From: an uncultured Propionibacteriaceae bacterium
Lineage (GTDB): Bacteria; Actinomycetota; Actinomycetes; Propionibacteriales; Propionibacteriaceae
Assembly: GCA_937926975.1 (NCBI GenBank)
Contig: CALBCJ010000030.1
Location: 1-57,316 of the forward strand
DNA length: 57,316 nucleotides
Reading direction: 5' to 3'
A program made the translations under genes and the position numbers. Below are positions 29,982-39,414 of the stretch, one piece after another. Positions within the stretch are counted from its first letter, which is position 1; each line of letters begins with the position of its first letter. Under the pieces are notes generated by a model. It saw only the letters and a list, made by a program, of their open reading frames with translations, was not told the origin of the DNA and did not search any database.

Positions 29982-31823
29982 ATGTGCGGAATCATCGGGT
30001 ACGCAGGCCCGCGCCGGGCCGAGCAGGTCGTGGTGGCCGGTCTGAAGCGGATGGAGTACCGCGGGTACGACTCGGCCGGGGTGGCGGTTGTCACCGAGAC
30101 CGGTCTGGCCCTGGCCAAGAAGGCCGGCAAGCTGCAGCGCCTGGAGGCGGAGCTGACCGAGCACCCTCTGCCGGCGTCTCACCAGGGCATCGGCCACACT
30201 CGGTGGGCCACCCACGGCGGGCCGACCGACGGCAACGCCCACCCGCACCTGTCGAGCAGCGGGCGGGTCGCGGTAGTCCACAACGGGATCATCGAGAACT
30301 ACGCCGAGCTGCGCCGCGAGCTGGAGCAGGCCGGGGTCGAGTTCGCCAGCGAGACCGACAGCGAGGTGGCCGCCCAGCTGCTCGGGCAGGCGGTCGAGTC
30401 GGCCGACCTGACCGACGCAATGCGGGCCGTCTGCTCCCGGCTCCAGGGGGCGTTCACCCTGGTCGCGGTGGACACCGAGGCCCCCGGCCGGATCGTTGCG
30501 GCCCGGCGGAGCTCGCCGCTGGTGCTCGGCGTCGGCCAGGGCGAGATGTTCCTGGCCTCCGACGTGGCGGCCTTCATCGAGTTCACCCAGGACGCGGTCG
30601 AGATGGGCCAGGACCAGGTGGTCGAGGTCACCCCCGACGGGTACCAGGTCACCACCTTCGACGGCGAGCCCGCCCCGACCACCCCGTACCACATCGACTG
30701 GGACCTGTCAGCCGCCGAGCGCGGTGGCTACGACTGGTTCATGCGCAAGGAGATCTTCGAGCAGCCGAAGGCGGTCGCCGACACCCTGCTGGGCCGCCTC
30801 GACAGCGAAGGCCGGCTGGTGCTCGACGAGATCCGGATTGACGACTCCGAGCTGCGCCGGATCGACAAGATCGTGGTCGTGGCCTGCGGCTCCGCCTTCT
30901 ACGCCGGGCTGGTCGCCAAGTACGCAGTCGAGCACTGGACCCGGATCCCGGTCGAGGTCGAGATCGCCTCCGAGTTCCGCTACCGCGACCCGATCATCAC
31001 CGCAACCACCCTGGTGGTGACGATCTCCCAGTCCGGCGAGACCGCTGACACCCTGATGGCGATCCGGCACGCCCGGGAGCAGCACGCCAAGGTGATCGCG
31101 ATCTGCAACACCAACGGCGCCACCATCCCGCGCGAGTCCGACGCGGTCATCTACACCCACGCCGGCCCGGAGATCGGGGTCGCCTCGACCAAGGGCTTCA
31201 CCACGCAGATCGTGGCCTGCTACCTGCTCGGGCTGTACCTGGCGCAGGTTCGGGGCACCAAGTTCGGCGACGAGGTCCGGGGCCTGCTGGCCGAGCTGGA
31301 GACGGTGCCCAGCAAGATGCAGACCGTCCTGAGCCGTCTCGACCAGGTCGCCGGGCTGGCCAGTGACTTCATCGACCGGCGCTCGGTGCTCTTCCTGGGC
31401 CGCCACGTCGGCTACCCGGTCGCCCTGGAGGGCGCCCTGAAGCTCAAGGAGGTCTCGTACCTGCACGCCGAGGGCTTCCCGGCCGGGGAGCTCAAGCACG
31501 GCCCGATCGCCCTGGTCGAGCCGGGGCTGCCGGTCTTCGTCGTCGTTCCCCCGCAGGGCCGCGACCAGCTCCACGACAAGGTGGTCTCCAACATCCAGGA
31601 GGTACGGGCCCGCGGCGCCCTGACCGTGGTGCTGGCCGAGGAGGGTGACCCGGTGGTGGCCGACCATGCCGACGTCTGGGTCCCGCTGCCGCAGGTGCCG
31701 ACCCTGTTCCAGCCGCTGGTGGCCGTGGTCCCGCTGCAGTACTTCGCCTGCGAGCTGGCCACCCTGCTCGGCCACGACGTCGACCAGCCCCGGAACCTGG
31801 CGAAGTCGGTCACGGTCGAGTGA
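29982..31823 (+). CDS. glmS: Glutamine-fructose-6-phosphate aminotransferase GlmS
   Basis: Makes glucosamine-6-phosphate from fructose-6-phosphate and glutamine. The 613-residue protein begins MCGIIGYAGPRRAEQVVVAG with the nucleophilic Cys2 of the glutaminase domain; GHTRWATHGGPTDGNAHPH and the HNGIIENYAELR loop follow. Two SIS domains (from about 290) have ACGSAFYAGLV, ISQSGETADTLMAI and the C-terminal DQPRNLAKSVTVE. A GTG nine bases upstream would bury the nucleophile, so ATG 29982 is right; TACAGT lies 7 bases before it. No glmS ribozyme fits in the short 5' region. Confidence 0.97.
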   Translation: MCGIIGYAGPRRAEQVVVAGLKRMEYRGYDSAGVAVVTETGLALAKKAGKLQRLEAELTEHPLPASHQGIGHTRWATHGGPTDGNAHPHLSSSGRVAVVHNGIIENYAELRRELEQAGVEFASETDSEVAAQLLGQAVESADLTDAMRAVCSRLQGAFTLVAVDTEAPGRIVAARRSSPLVLGVGQGEMFLASDVAAFIEFTQDAVEMGQDQVVEVTPDGYQVTTFDGEPAPTTPYHIDWDLSAAERGGYDWFMRKEIFEQPKAVADTLLGRLDSEGRLVLDEIRIDDSELRRIDKIVVVACGSAFYAGLVAKYAVEHWTRIPVEVEIASEFRYRDPIITATTLVVTISQSGETADTLMAIRHAREQHAKVIAICNTNGATIPRESDAVIYTHAGPEIGVASTKGFTTQIVACYLLGLYLAQVRGTKFGDEVRGLLAELETVPSKMQTVLSRLDQVAGLASDFIDRRSVLFLGRHVGYPVALEGALKLKEVSYLHAEGFPAGELKHGPIALVEPGLPVFVVVPPQGRDQLHDKVVSNIQEVRARGALTVVLAEEGDPVVADHADVWVPLPQVPTLFQPLVAVVPLQYFACELATLLGHDVDQPRNLAKSVTVE

Positions 31824-32173
31824 TCCTCGGCATCGGCGTCGACGTCTGCGACCTGGGCCGCTGGCAGGCCATGTGCCAGCGCCGCCCAGGCGCCGCGGCC
31901 CGGGTGCTGTGCCCGTACGAGCTGGCGCTGCCGGCACGCTCCCAGGCGGCCCGGTTCGCCGCCAAGGAGGCCCTGGCCAAGGCCCTCGGTGCCCCGCCAG
32001 GGCTGTCCTGGCACGACGCCGAGGTCGTGACCGGCCCGGCCGGGCAGCCGGTCTTCGAGCTTCGCGGCAGCATCGCCGAGCGGCTCGCCGCCCTGGGTGC
32101 GGGCCGGGTCCACCTGAGCCTCAGCCACGACGGCGGGCTGGCGGTGGCGATGGTCGTGGTCGAGAGCCGGTGA
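31820..32173 (+). CDS. acpS: Holo-acyl-carrier-protein synthase AcpS
   Basis: Transfers 4'-phosphopantetheine from CoA to acyl carrier protein. The 117-residue product shows ILGIGVDVCDLGRWQAM (metal-binding Asp) and the second signature RFAAKEALAKALGAPPG, with LSLSHDGGLAVAMVV at the C-terminus. GTG 31820 overlaps the glmS stop (GTGA). It consumes CoA made from the coaA pathway nearby and precedes nnr, the common actinobacterial order. Confidence 0.93.
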   Translation: MILGIGVDVCDLGRWQAMCQRRPGAAARVLCPYELALPARSQAARFAAKEALAKALGAPPGLSWHDAEVVTGPAGQPVFELRGSIAERLAALGAGRVHLSLSHDGGLAVAMVVVESR

Positions 32174-32294
32174 GTCTCCTCACCGCGACCGCCTCCGCCT
32201 GGCCGGATGCGGAATACTGACCGGAGCAGACCGGCACCAGGGGCGAGCCAGGGCCGGTCGGTTGTGATGGCGGGGCCGGAGAAGGAGCTGGGGG

Positions 32295-33686
32295 ATGCAG
32301 TCGATCTACTCTGCCGCGCAGGTCCGGGTTGCCGAGAGCAGCGCGAGCGACCCGCCAGAAGAGCTGATGCGCCGGGCGGCGGCGGCCGTGGCCGCGGCGG
32401 CCCGCGACGAGCTCGGTGACCGCACCCAGGTGCTGCTCGCGGTCGGGCCCGGGAACAACGGGGGCGACGCCCTCTACGCGGGGGCCGAGCTGGCCTGCGG
32501 GCGGCAGGTCAGCGCCTGGCGGACCGCGGAGACAGTGCACCCGCAGGCCTGGGAGGCCTTCCTGGACGCCGGCGGCCGGGAGGTGAGTGCCAGCGAGGCC
32601 CTGGAGCTGCTGGCCACGGCCGACCTGGTGGTCGACGGGGTCTTCGGGATCGGCGCCCGGGCCGGGCTGCCCGGGCCGGTCGAGGACTTCGCCGACGCCT
32701 GCGCCGAGCGCGGCCTGCCGGTGCTCTCGGTGGACCTGCCGTCGGGTCTGGAGGCCGACTCGGCCTGGGCCCCGACCGCCTCGTTCCGCCCCACCCGGAC
32801 CCTGGCCCTCGGCTCGTACAAGGCCTGTCACCTGCTCGGACCGGCCAGCCGACGCTGCGGGCAGACCACCCTGGTCGACATCGGCCTGCCGATGCGCCAG
32901 GCCCAGCTGCAGGCCTGGCAGGTCGAGGACGTGGCCGCCGCCTGGCCGGTGCCCGACGAGAGCAGTGACAAGTACAACCGGGGCGTGCTCGGCATCGACG
33001 CCGGCTCCGGGCTCTACCCCGGGGCCGGGGTCCTCGCCACCCTCGGCGCGGTCTACACCGGGGTCGGCATGGTCCGCTTCCGGGGCCCGGAGCCAGTCGC
33101 CGAGGTGCTGCTGCGGCAGCTGCCGAACGTGGTCCGGGCCGAGGGCCGGGTCCAGGCGTGGCTGGTCGGGTCGGGCTGGGGGCCCCGCCGCGACGGCGCC
33201 CACGAGCTCGACGAGCTGCTCGGCAGCGGGCTTCCGGTGGTGGTGGACGCCGACGCCCTGCCGTACGTGCCAGAGCACCTGGGCCGCGCTGACGTGCTGC
33301 TCACCCCGCACGCCGGGGAGCTGGCGACACTGCTCGGGGTGCCCCGCCGCGACGTGGCCCGAGACCCGGTGGCGGCGGTCCGCAAGGCTGCCGGCACGTA
33401 CGGGGTCACGGTGCTGCTCAAGGGCGCGGTGCAGTACGTCGCCGGGCCGCGCTCGACGACCGTCCACGTGGCGGTGCCAGGACCGGCCTGGACCGCGCAG
33501 GCCGGCTCGGGGGACGTGCTCGCCGGGATCTGCGGCAGCCTGCTGGCCGCGGGGATGACGGCCTACCAGGCGGCGGTCTGCGCCGCGTCCGCGCAGGCCC
33601 TGACCGCCGCGGCGAACCCGGGCCCGTACCCGCCCCAGGACCTGGCTCGGCGCCTGCCGCAGACCATCGCCGGGTTCGCCCGATGA
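32295..33686 (+). CDS. nnr: Bifunctional NAD(P)H-hydrate epimerase/dehydratase
   Basis: Repairs hydrated NADH and NADPH: the N-terminal domain epimerises R-NAD(P)HX and the C-terminal domain dehydrates S-NAD(P)HX using ADP or ATP. At 463 residues it has both domains. Epimerase: GPGNNGGDALYAG (51-63), VVDGVFGIGARAGL and VDLPSGLEAD. Dehydratase: DKYNRGVLGIDAGS, VVDADAL, TPHAGELATLLG, VLLKG and AQAGSGDVLAG with the catalytic Asp407. AAGGAG lies 7 bases before the ATG. A diverged tandem copy follows 31 bases downstream. Confidence 0.93.
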   Translation: MQSIYSAAQVRVAESSASDPPEELMRRAAAAVAAAARDELGDRTQVLLAVGPGNNGGDALYAGAELACGRQVSAWRTAETVHPQAWEAFLDAGGREVSASEALELLATADLVVDGVFGIGARAGLPGPVEDFADACAERGLPVLSVDLPSGLEADSAWAPTASFRPTRTLALGSYKACHLLGPASRRCGQTTLVDIGLPMRQAQLQAWQVEDVAAAWPVPDESSDKYNRGVLGIDAGSGLYPGAGVLATLGAVYTGVGMVRFRGPEPVAEVLLRQLPNVVRAEGRVQAWLVGSGWGPRRDGAHELDELLGSGLPVVVDADALPYVPEHLGRADVLLTPHAGELATLLGVPRRDVARDPVAAVRKAAGTYGVTVLLKGAVQYVAGPRSTTVHVAVPGPAWTAQAGSGDVLAGICGSLLAAGMTAYQAAVCAASAQALTAAANPGPYPPQDLARRLPQTIAGFAR

Positions 33687-33717
33687 CCCGGGCGACCGCC
33701 GAGAGGAAGACCACCCG

Positions 33718-35106
33718 GTGACCGCGATCTACTCCCTGGCTCAGAGCCGGGCAGCCGAGAACGCCTCCGGCCGGAGCCTGTCTGACCTGGTCCGGGCCAG
33801 CGCCGGCGCGGTCGAGCAGGCAGTACGGGAGGAGCTCGGCGACGGCGACCGGGTGCTGCTGCTGGTCGGGCCCGGGTACAACGGGGTCGACGCGCTGGTC
33901 GCCGGTGCCGCCCTGGCCGCCCAGGGCCGGCAGGTGAGCGCCTGGCAGGCGATGGGCAGCGTGGTCGCCGACGCCTGGTCCGCTTTCCAGGACGCGGGCG
34001 GGCAGGAGGTCAGCACCGAGGGGCTGCCAGACGCCGTCAAGCAGGCCGACCTGGTGGTGGACGGGGTCTTCGGGCAGGGCTCGCGGCCCGGGCTGCCAGA
34101 GCCGGTCGCCGCCGCCGCCGACCTCTGCCGCCAGGCCGGGGCCCGGGTGCTGGCGGTCGACCTGCCGACCGGGCTCACCCCGGACACCACCGGGCCGACC
34201 GGGGCCACCTTCACCGCCGCCCGGACCGTGGCACTGGGCTACTTCTCGGCCTGCCACCTGCTCGGCGCCGCCGGGCTGCGCTGCGGCACCGTGACCGAGG
34301 CGCCGATGCCGATCGAGCTCGGCGAGGCCTCGATCGTGGCCTGGTCGGCCGACCAGGTCGCGGCCGTCTGGCCACGCCCGCCCGAGGACGACCGTCCCGC
34401 CGGCCGGGTCGGGATCGATGCCGGCTCACCCGACCAGCCCGGGGCGGCGGTGCTCGCCTGTGCCGGGGCCCTGTACGCCGGCGCCGGACTGGTGCGCTAC
34501 CTCGGCCCGGCCCCAGTCAGCGACCAGCTGCTCGCCGAGCTGCCCAGCGTCACCTGCCAGGACGGCCCGGTCGAGGCCTGGCTGGCCGGGACCGGCTGGG
34601 GCGACCTCGACGACGGCCCGGCCCGGCTGCAGATGGCCCTCGACAGCGGGCTGCCGCTGGTGCTCGACGACGCCGCCGGTGAGTACCTGAACCAGCACCT
34701 GGGCCGCCCAGACGTGATCCTGGTCGCCACCTGGGCCACCCTCGCAGGACTGCTGCGGACCTCGGTCGACCAGGTGCAGGTCAACGCGCCGGCCGCGGCG
34801 CGCCGGGCGGCCGGCGAGCTGGGGGTGACGGTGCTGCTGAAGGGGTCACCGGTCTGCGTCGCGAGCCCGCGGACCTCCCAGGTCCAGGTCCCGGTGCCCG
34901 GTCCGGCGTGGACCCGGCCGGCGGGCTCCGACGACGTCCTGGCCGGGACCTGCGCTGCGCTCCTGGCGAACGGGGTCGAGTCCGAGACGGCGGCCGTCCT
35001 GGCCGCCTCCCTGCAGTCCCTAGCCGGGCTCCGGCACCCCGGCCCCTGGCCGGCTGGCGAGGCCGTACGGCTGTTCCCGGCGACGGTCGCCGGGCTGGTG
35101 GGGTAG
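33718..35106 (+). CDS. Tandem Nnr paralogue with eroded active sites
   Basis: A 462-residue, full-length, uninterrupted copy of the preceding gene with the same two-domain layout, but key motifs differ. The epimerase loop GPGNNGGDAL is GPGYNGVDAL (Tyr54, Val57). In the dehydratase half, YNRGVLGIDAGS becomes PAGRVGIDAGS, DADAL becomes DDAAG, TPHAGELA becomes ATWATLAG, and AGSGDVLAG becomes AGSDDVLAG, with Asp405 replacing the nucleotide-contact Gly before the catalytic Asp406. Base composition and length suggest selection rather than decay. It may be a regulatory or scaffolding pseudoenzyme, or act on another substrate. GTG start with GAGAGGA upstream. Confidence 0.85.
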   Translation: MTAIYSLAQSRAAENASGRSLSDLVRASAGAVEQAVREELGDGDRVLLLVGPGYNGVDALVAGAALAAQGRQVSAWQAMGSVVADAWSAFQDAGGQEVSTEGLPDAVKQADLVVDGVFGQGSRPGLPEPVAAAADLCRQAGARVLAVDLPTGLTPDTTGPTGATFTAARTVALGYFSACHLLGAAGLRCGTVTEAPMPIELGEASIVAWSADQVAAVWPRPPEDDRPAGRVGIDAGSPDQPGAAVLACAGALYAGAGLVRYLGPAPVSDQLLAELPSVTCQDGPVEAWLAGTGWGDLDDGPARLQMALDSGLPLVLDDAAGEYLNQHLGRPDVILVATWATLAGLLRTSVDQVQVNAPAAARRAAGELGVTVLLKGSPVCVASPRTSQVQVPVPGPAWTRPAGSDDVLAGTCAALLANGVESETAAVLAASLQSLAGLRHPGPWPAGEAVRLFPATVAGLVG

Positions 35107-35149
35107 GGCCTGCGGCCTTCGTTGGGGGCAGGCTCTAGGCTTCGGCGCC

Positions 35150-35923
35150 ATGACGGTGAACCGGCGGCACCTGCTGAGACTGGGACTCGGCGCCGGGCTG
35201 GTTGCTGGTGCTGCGGCCGCGGCGGTCGTCGTGCTGGACCGGCCCCCGGAGCCGGACCCACCGGTCTGCGTGCCTCGTAGCAGCCTGCCGGTGGTGGGGG
35301 AGGTTGCGGGCGCCGAGCTGCTCTACGAGGAGGACCAGCGGCAGCGCCGGTTCGCGATCGACCAGGTCTTCGCCGACCGGCTCGCGGACTGGGTCCGGTT
35401 CCTGCCGAGCACCGGGCTGGGGACGGTGACGGCGCTGCGCACGTACGGGGCCTGGACCGACGGCGGCACCAGCTGCGACTCGATGCACAGCTCCGGACGA
35501 GCCTTCGACGTAGCCGCGGTGGTCGCCGGGACCCAGGTGGTGAGCTGCCGGACCGACCAGTGGGACGGTGGTGGCAGCCCCGAGCAGCTGCGGGCCTACT
35601 GGCGGCTGGCGGCCGGGCTGCACGCCCACTTCGCGTACGTCCTCACGTACCTGTTCGACGAGCTGCACGCCAACCACATCCACATCGACGACACCGAGTC
35701 CCGGGGCCAGATGAGCTCGTTCAACCGGCGCAGCCGGGTCCAGTGCCACGGGGTGCAGGGGATCTGCCGGTACGTCTGGCAGGTGCCGACCGAGCTCACA
35801 GGCGCCTGGGACACCCAGACCCGGGCCTCCCTGGCCACCGTCACCGAGCGGCTGGGGCTGAGCGACCAGATCCAGCAGCAGCAGGCCTGGCAGGACTTTC
35901 TGACGGCCAGCGCATGCGCCTGA
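35150..35923 (+). CDS. Exported extensin/M15-like peptidase
   Basis: A 257-residue protein with a twin-arginine signal (NRRHLLRLGLGAGLVAGAAA). After a proline-rich spacer the extensin-like/M15 peptidase pattern appears: SMHSSGRAFDVAAV with His113 and Asp120, and ANHIHID with His176 and His178, the zinc ligands and catalytic region of D-Ala-D-Ala carboxypeptidases of this group. Likely acts on peptidoglycan outside the membrane. TAGGCT (35136-35141) is 8 bases before the ATG and no ribosome site is seen. The neighbours are unrelated, so context adds little. Confidence 0.8.
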   Translation: MTVNRRHLLRLGLGAGLVAGAAAAAVVVLDRPPEPDPPVCVPRSSLPVVGEVAGAELLYEEDQRQRRFAIDQVFADRLADWVRFLPSTGLGTVTALRTYGAWTDGGTSCDSMHSSGRAFDVAAVVAGTQVVSCRTDQWDGGGSPEQLRAYWRLAAGLHAHFAYVLTYLFDELHANHIHIDDTESRGQMSSFNRRSRVQCHGVQGICRYVWQVPTELTGAWDTQTRASLATVTERLGLSDQIQQQQAWQDFLTASACA

Positions 35924-36016
35924 CGCACCCGGCCGAGCCGTACCCCGGGCGGCGTCCTGAGACGTCGGCCGGCAGTGCGGCAGGACCTGGGCTGCAGCAG
36001 TCGCTACGCTGCCCAG

Positions 36017-37153
36017 GTGACTCCCCGGATCGGCATCGTCGGTGGCGGCCAGCTGGCCCGGATGATGTACGCGGCCTCGGTCGGGCTCGGGGTGCAGGTG
36101 GCCCTGCTCGCCGAGGACCCGGACGCCTGTGCTGCTCAGGTCGTGCCCGAGGTCCGCCTCGGCGACCCCGGCGACGCGGACGCGGTGACCCGGTTTGCCG
36201 GGCAGGTCGACGTGCTGACCTTCGACCACGAGCACGTTCCCAACGAGCTGCTGCAGCGGCTGGAGGCCGGCGCCGTCACCGTCCGGCCCGGCCCGGCCGC
36301 GCTGCTGCACGCCCAGGACAAGGTCGTGATGCGGCGGCGGCTGGCGAGCCTCGGCGTGCCGGTCCCGGTCTTCGAGGTCGTCAGCACCCCGGAGCAGCTG
36401 GTCGGCCTCGCCGAGCGGACCGGGTGGCCCTGCATCGCCAAGACCTCCCGCGGCGGCTACGACGGCAAGGGAGTCTGGCGCCTGGAGGGGCCGGACCAGG
36501 CCGGGCTGCCGTTCGAGGGGCTCCGGCCGGGGGCCGAGGTGCTGGCCGAGGAGCACGTGCCGTTCGTACGGGAGCTGTCGGCCCTGGTGGTCCGCTCCCC
36601 GTCGGGCCAGGTCTGCGCCTACCCGGTGTCGGAGTCGGTCCAGGCCGACGGGATCTGCGTCGAGACCCTCACCCCGGCGCCCGGGCTGAGCGAGGAGCAG
36701 GCCCAGGCCTGCCAGCGGCTGGCGCTGCGGGTCGCCGACGAGCTGGGCGTGGTCGGGGTGCTGGCGGTCGAGCTGATGCAGCGGCCCGACGGGCAGGTGG
36801 TGGTCAACGAGCTGGCGATGCGGCCCCACAACACCGGGCACTGGTCGATCGACGGTGCCGTCACCAGCCAGTTCGAGAACCACCTGCGGGCGGTGCTGGA
36901 CCTGCCGCTCGGGGACCCGTCGGCGCTGGCCCCGTACACGGTGATGCACAACCTGCTGGGCGGCTCGCGGACCGACCTGGTCGGCGGCCTGACCCAGGTC
37001 TGGGCCCGCGACCCCGGGGTGCGGGTGCAGCTGTACGGGAAGACGGTCGTGCCGGGCCGCAAGGTCGGCCACGTCTCCGTGACCGGGGACGACCTGGGCG
37101 AGGCCCGGGCCCGGGCCCGGGCGGCGGCGGCCCTGCTGAGAGGAGACGGATGA
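36017..37153 (+). CDS. purK: N5-carboxyaminoimidazole ribonucleotide synthase PurK
   Basis: ATP-grasp enzyme that makes N5-CAIR from AIR and bicarbonate in purine synthesis. The 378-residue product starts MTPRIGIVGGGQLARMMYAA, and has LTFDHEHVPNE, the glycine-rich TSRGGYDGKGVWRLEG and the catalytic loop VVNELAMRPHNTGHWSIDGA. GTG 36017 is preferred since TACGCT (36005-36010) ends 6 bases before it; the frame upstream is not PurK-like. It overlaps purE by 4 bases (ATGA). Confidence 0.95.
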   Translation: MTPRIGIVGGGQLARMMYAASVGLGVQVALLAEDPDACAAQVVPEVRLGDPGDADAVTRFAGQVDVLTFDHEHVPNELLQRLEAGAVTVRPGPAALLHAQDKVVMRRRLASLGVPVPVFEVVSTPEQLVGLAERTGWPCIAKTSRGGYDGKGVWRLEGPDQAGLPFEGLRPGAEVLAEEHVPFVRELSALVVRSPSGQVCAYPVSESVQADGICVETLTPAPGLSEEQAQACQRLALRVADELGVVGVLAVELMQRPDGQVVVNELAMRPHNTGHWSIDGAVTSQFENHLRAVLDLPLGDPSALAPYTVMHNLLGGSRTDLVGGLTQVWARDPGVRVQLYGKTVVPGRKVGHVSVTGDDLGEARARARAAAALLRGDG

Positions 37154-37644
37154 GCGCGCTGGTCGGGATCGTGATGGGGTCGGACTCGGACTGGCCCACG
37201 ATGGAGGCGGCGGCCGAGGCCTGCCGGGAGTTCGGCGTCGAGTACGAGGCGGACGTGGTCAGCGCCCACCGGATGCCGGACGCGATGGTCGCGTACGGCC
37301 GGCAGGCGCACCACCGCGGGCTGCGGGTGGTCATCGCCGGGGCTGGGGGAGCGGCCCACCTGCCCGGGATGCTGGCCGCGCTGACACCGCTGCCGGTGAT
37401 CGGGGTGCCCGTGCCGCTGCGGTACCTGGACGGGATGGACTCGCTGCTGTCGATCGTGCAGATGCCGGCCGGGGTGCCGGTGGCGACGGTCGCGGTCGGC
37501 GGTGCCCGCAACGCCGGGCTGCTCGCGGTCCGGATCCTGGCCGCCTCCGACCTGGCGCTGCAGCAGCAGATGGTCGACTTCCAGGAGGGTCTGCGGGCCG
37601 CTGCCGAGGCGAAGGGGCAACGGGTCCGCGACGCCAGCCGCTGA
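37150..37644 (+). CDS. purE: N5-carboxyaminoimidazole ribonucleotide mutase PurE
   Basis: Converts N5-CAIR to CAIR, the step after PurK. The 164-residue class I PurE has GIVMGSDSDWPTMEAAAEA, VVSAHRMPDAM (catalytic His), IAGAGGAAHLPGMLAALT and DSLLSIVQMPAGVPVATVAV. It is translationally coupled to purK and the pair forms a normal bacterial two-step route. Confidence 0.96.
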   Translation: MSALVGIVMGSDSDWPTMEAAAEACREFGVEYEADVVSAHRMPDAMVAYGRQAHHRGLRVVIAGAGGAAHLPGMLAALTPLPVIGVPVPLRYLDGMDSLLSIVQMPAGVPVATVAVGGARNAGLLAVRILAASDLALQQQMVDFQEGLRAAAEAKGQRVRDASR

Positions 37645-37756
37645 GCTCTGGTACGGCGCCTGGGCCCGGCAGGCGGCTCCCGGCATGGCGTTTTGGGAGG
37701 GGGAGTCTGACGTGGCACCCTGGACCAGTTCGGTGTCCTGACTAGGAGGAGGCACC

Positions 37757-39274
37757 TTGTCGACCGCACAGACCGTCCCCGGTGGGGAGGTGCTGGCGCG
37801 CAGCCGCTCCGCGAAGCTGCGCCGCGGCCTGGTGCTGCTGGCGATGACCGTGCTCGTGCCAGGGTCGGCTCAGGTGGCTGCCGGCAGCCGTCGGCTGGGA
37901 CGGGTCGGGCTGCGGACCTGGTTCGGGCTGCTCCTGGTGGCAGCGCTGACCGGGCTGCTGGCCTGGCTGGGGCGGGACCTGCTGGTGGGGCTGGTGACCT
38001 CCCGCTGGGTCCTGTACCTCCTGGCCGGTGCGGTCCTCGTCCTCGGTGCGGGCTGGGTCCTGCTGCTGATCAACGCCTGGTGGATCGCGCGCCCGGGCGA
38101 GATGGGCCGTGCTCGGGGCGTGGGCTTCTCGGTGGTGGCGGTGCTGCTGGCCGTCTCGCTGGCCGGCGGCTCTGCCTGGGCCGCCAGCGCTCTGCAGGCC
38201 TCGGGCCAGCTGGTCGGCACGGTCTTCGGCGGCGGGGGCACGGTCGAGGCCCACCACGGCCGCTACAACGTGCTCCTGATCGGGGGCGATGCCGGGGACG
38301 GGCGAGAAGGGCTGCGGGCCGACTCGGTGACGGTGGCCTCGGTTGACGCCAAGACCGGCCGTACGGTGCTGTTCTCGCTGCCCCGCAACCTAGAGGACGT
38401 CCCCTTCCCCGACTCCTCGCCACTCAAGAAGCTCTACCCGAAGGGCTACGGCTGCCCCAGCCACGAGTGCATGCTCTCAGCGATCTACCCGCTCGGCGAG
38501 CAGCACAAGGACCTCTACCCGGGGGTCGCCTACCCGGGGGTCAAGGCTCTGACCGAGGGCGTCGAGGGAACGACCGGCCTGAAGATCAACTACTTCGCGA
38601 TGGTTGACCTGTACGGCTTCGTGGAGCTGGTGGACGCGGTCGGGGGGATTCGGATGGATGTCAACAAGCGAGTCCCGATCGGTGGCGGCACCTCGAAGGT
38701 CTCCGGGTACATCGAGCCCGGCAAGAACCAGCTGCTCAACGGCTACCAGGCGTTGTGGTTCGCCCGCTCCCGGCACGGCTCCAGCGACTACGAGCGGATG
38801 CAGCGGCAGAAGTGCGTGATGGCAGCCATGCTCCACCAGCTCGACCCGCTGACCGTGGCCACCAAGTTCAGCCAGCTGGCGGGGGCCACCCAGCAGATCA
38901 TCGTCACCGACGTCCCCTCCAGCGAGGTCAACAAGCTGAGCGGTCTGGCCCTCAAGGCCCGCGACCTGGACCTCACCAGCGCCTCGTTCACCCCGCCCCT
39001 GATCCAGCCGGGCAATGCGGACTTTGCGCTGATCCGCAAGGTCGTCGCCGACGAGATTGCTCGCTCCGAGGCCCTCGACAAGGGTGGGGCGCCAGCCAGC
39101 ACCGCCCCCGCCACGACGACGAGCCAGCGGCCTGCCAGCAGCGCTGCGCCCTCCAGCAGCAAGCGCGGCAGCTCGCGGCCCGCGGCGTCCACCGCGAAGT
39201 CCTCCAGCGCGCCCGCAGCCCCGTCTCAGCAGCCGGTCACCGAAGACCTGTCGACCGTCTGCGCCGCCCGGTGA
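37757..39274 (+). CDS. LytR-CpsA-Psr (LCP) family wall-polymer ligase
   Basis: LCP proteins attach secondary polymers (arabinogalactan, teichoic acid or capsule) from lipid carriers to peptidoglycan. The 505-residue protein has about four N-terminal transmembrane helices, an extracellular LCP domain with ADSVTVASVDAKTGRTVLFS, LPRNLEDVP, YFAMVDLYGFVELVDAVGG and ALWFARSRHGSSDYERMQRQ (the conserved Arg and Asp), and a Ser/Ala/Thr-rich tail after about residue 440. A cysteine pair (GYGCPSHEC) lies in the domain. The TTG start has a perfect AGGAGGAGG 4-5 bases upstream. Confidence 0.9.
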   Translation: MSTAQTVPGGEVLARSRSAKLRRGLVLLAMTVLVPGSAQVAAGSRRLGRVGLRTWFGLLLVAALTGLLAWLGRDLLVGLVTSRWVLYLLAGAVLVLGAGWVLLLINAWWIARPGEMGRARGVGFSVVAVLLAVSLAGGSAWAASALQASGQLVGTVFGGGGTVEAHHGRYNVLLIGGDAGDGREGLRADSVTVASVDAKTGRTVLFSLPRNLEDVPFPDSSPLKKLYPKGYGCPSHECMLSAIYPLGEQHKDLYPGVAYPGVKALTEGVEGTTGLKINYFAMVDLYGFVELVDAVGGIRMDVNKRVPIGGGTSKVSGYIEPGKNQLLNGYQALWFARSRHGSSDYERMQRQKCVMAAMLHQLDPLTVATKFSQLAGATQQIIVTDVPSSEVNKLSGLALKARDLDLTSASFTPPLIQPGNADFALIRKVVADEIARSEALDKGGAPASTAPATTTSQRPASSAAPSSSKRGSSRPAASTAKSSSAPAAPSQQPVTEDLSTVCAAR

Positions 39275-39414
39275 ACCCCCGTCCGACAAGGCTTCGGGGA
39301 ACGAGCTGAGCCGGTGGTGCGCCAGAGCACCCTTGACTGACGGTTTCCCGGCTGTCGCCCTGTCGTCGCTGACCGCTAGGGTCGGGCTGTCAGGCCATCC
39401 ATGGAGGTATGCCC

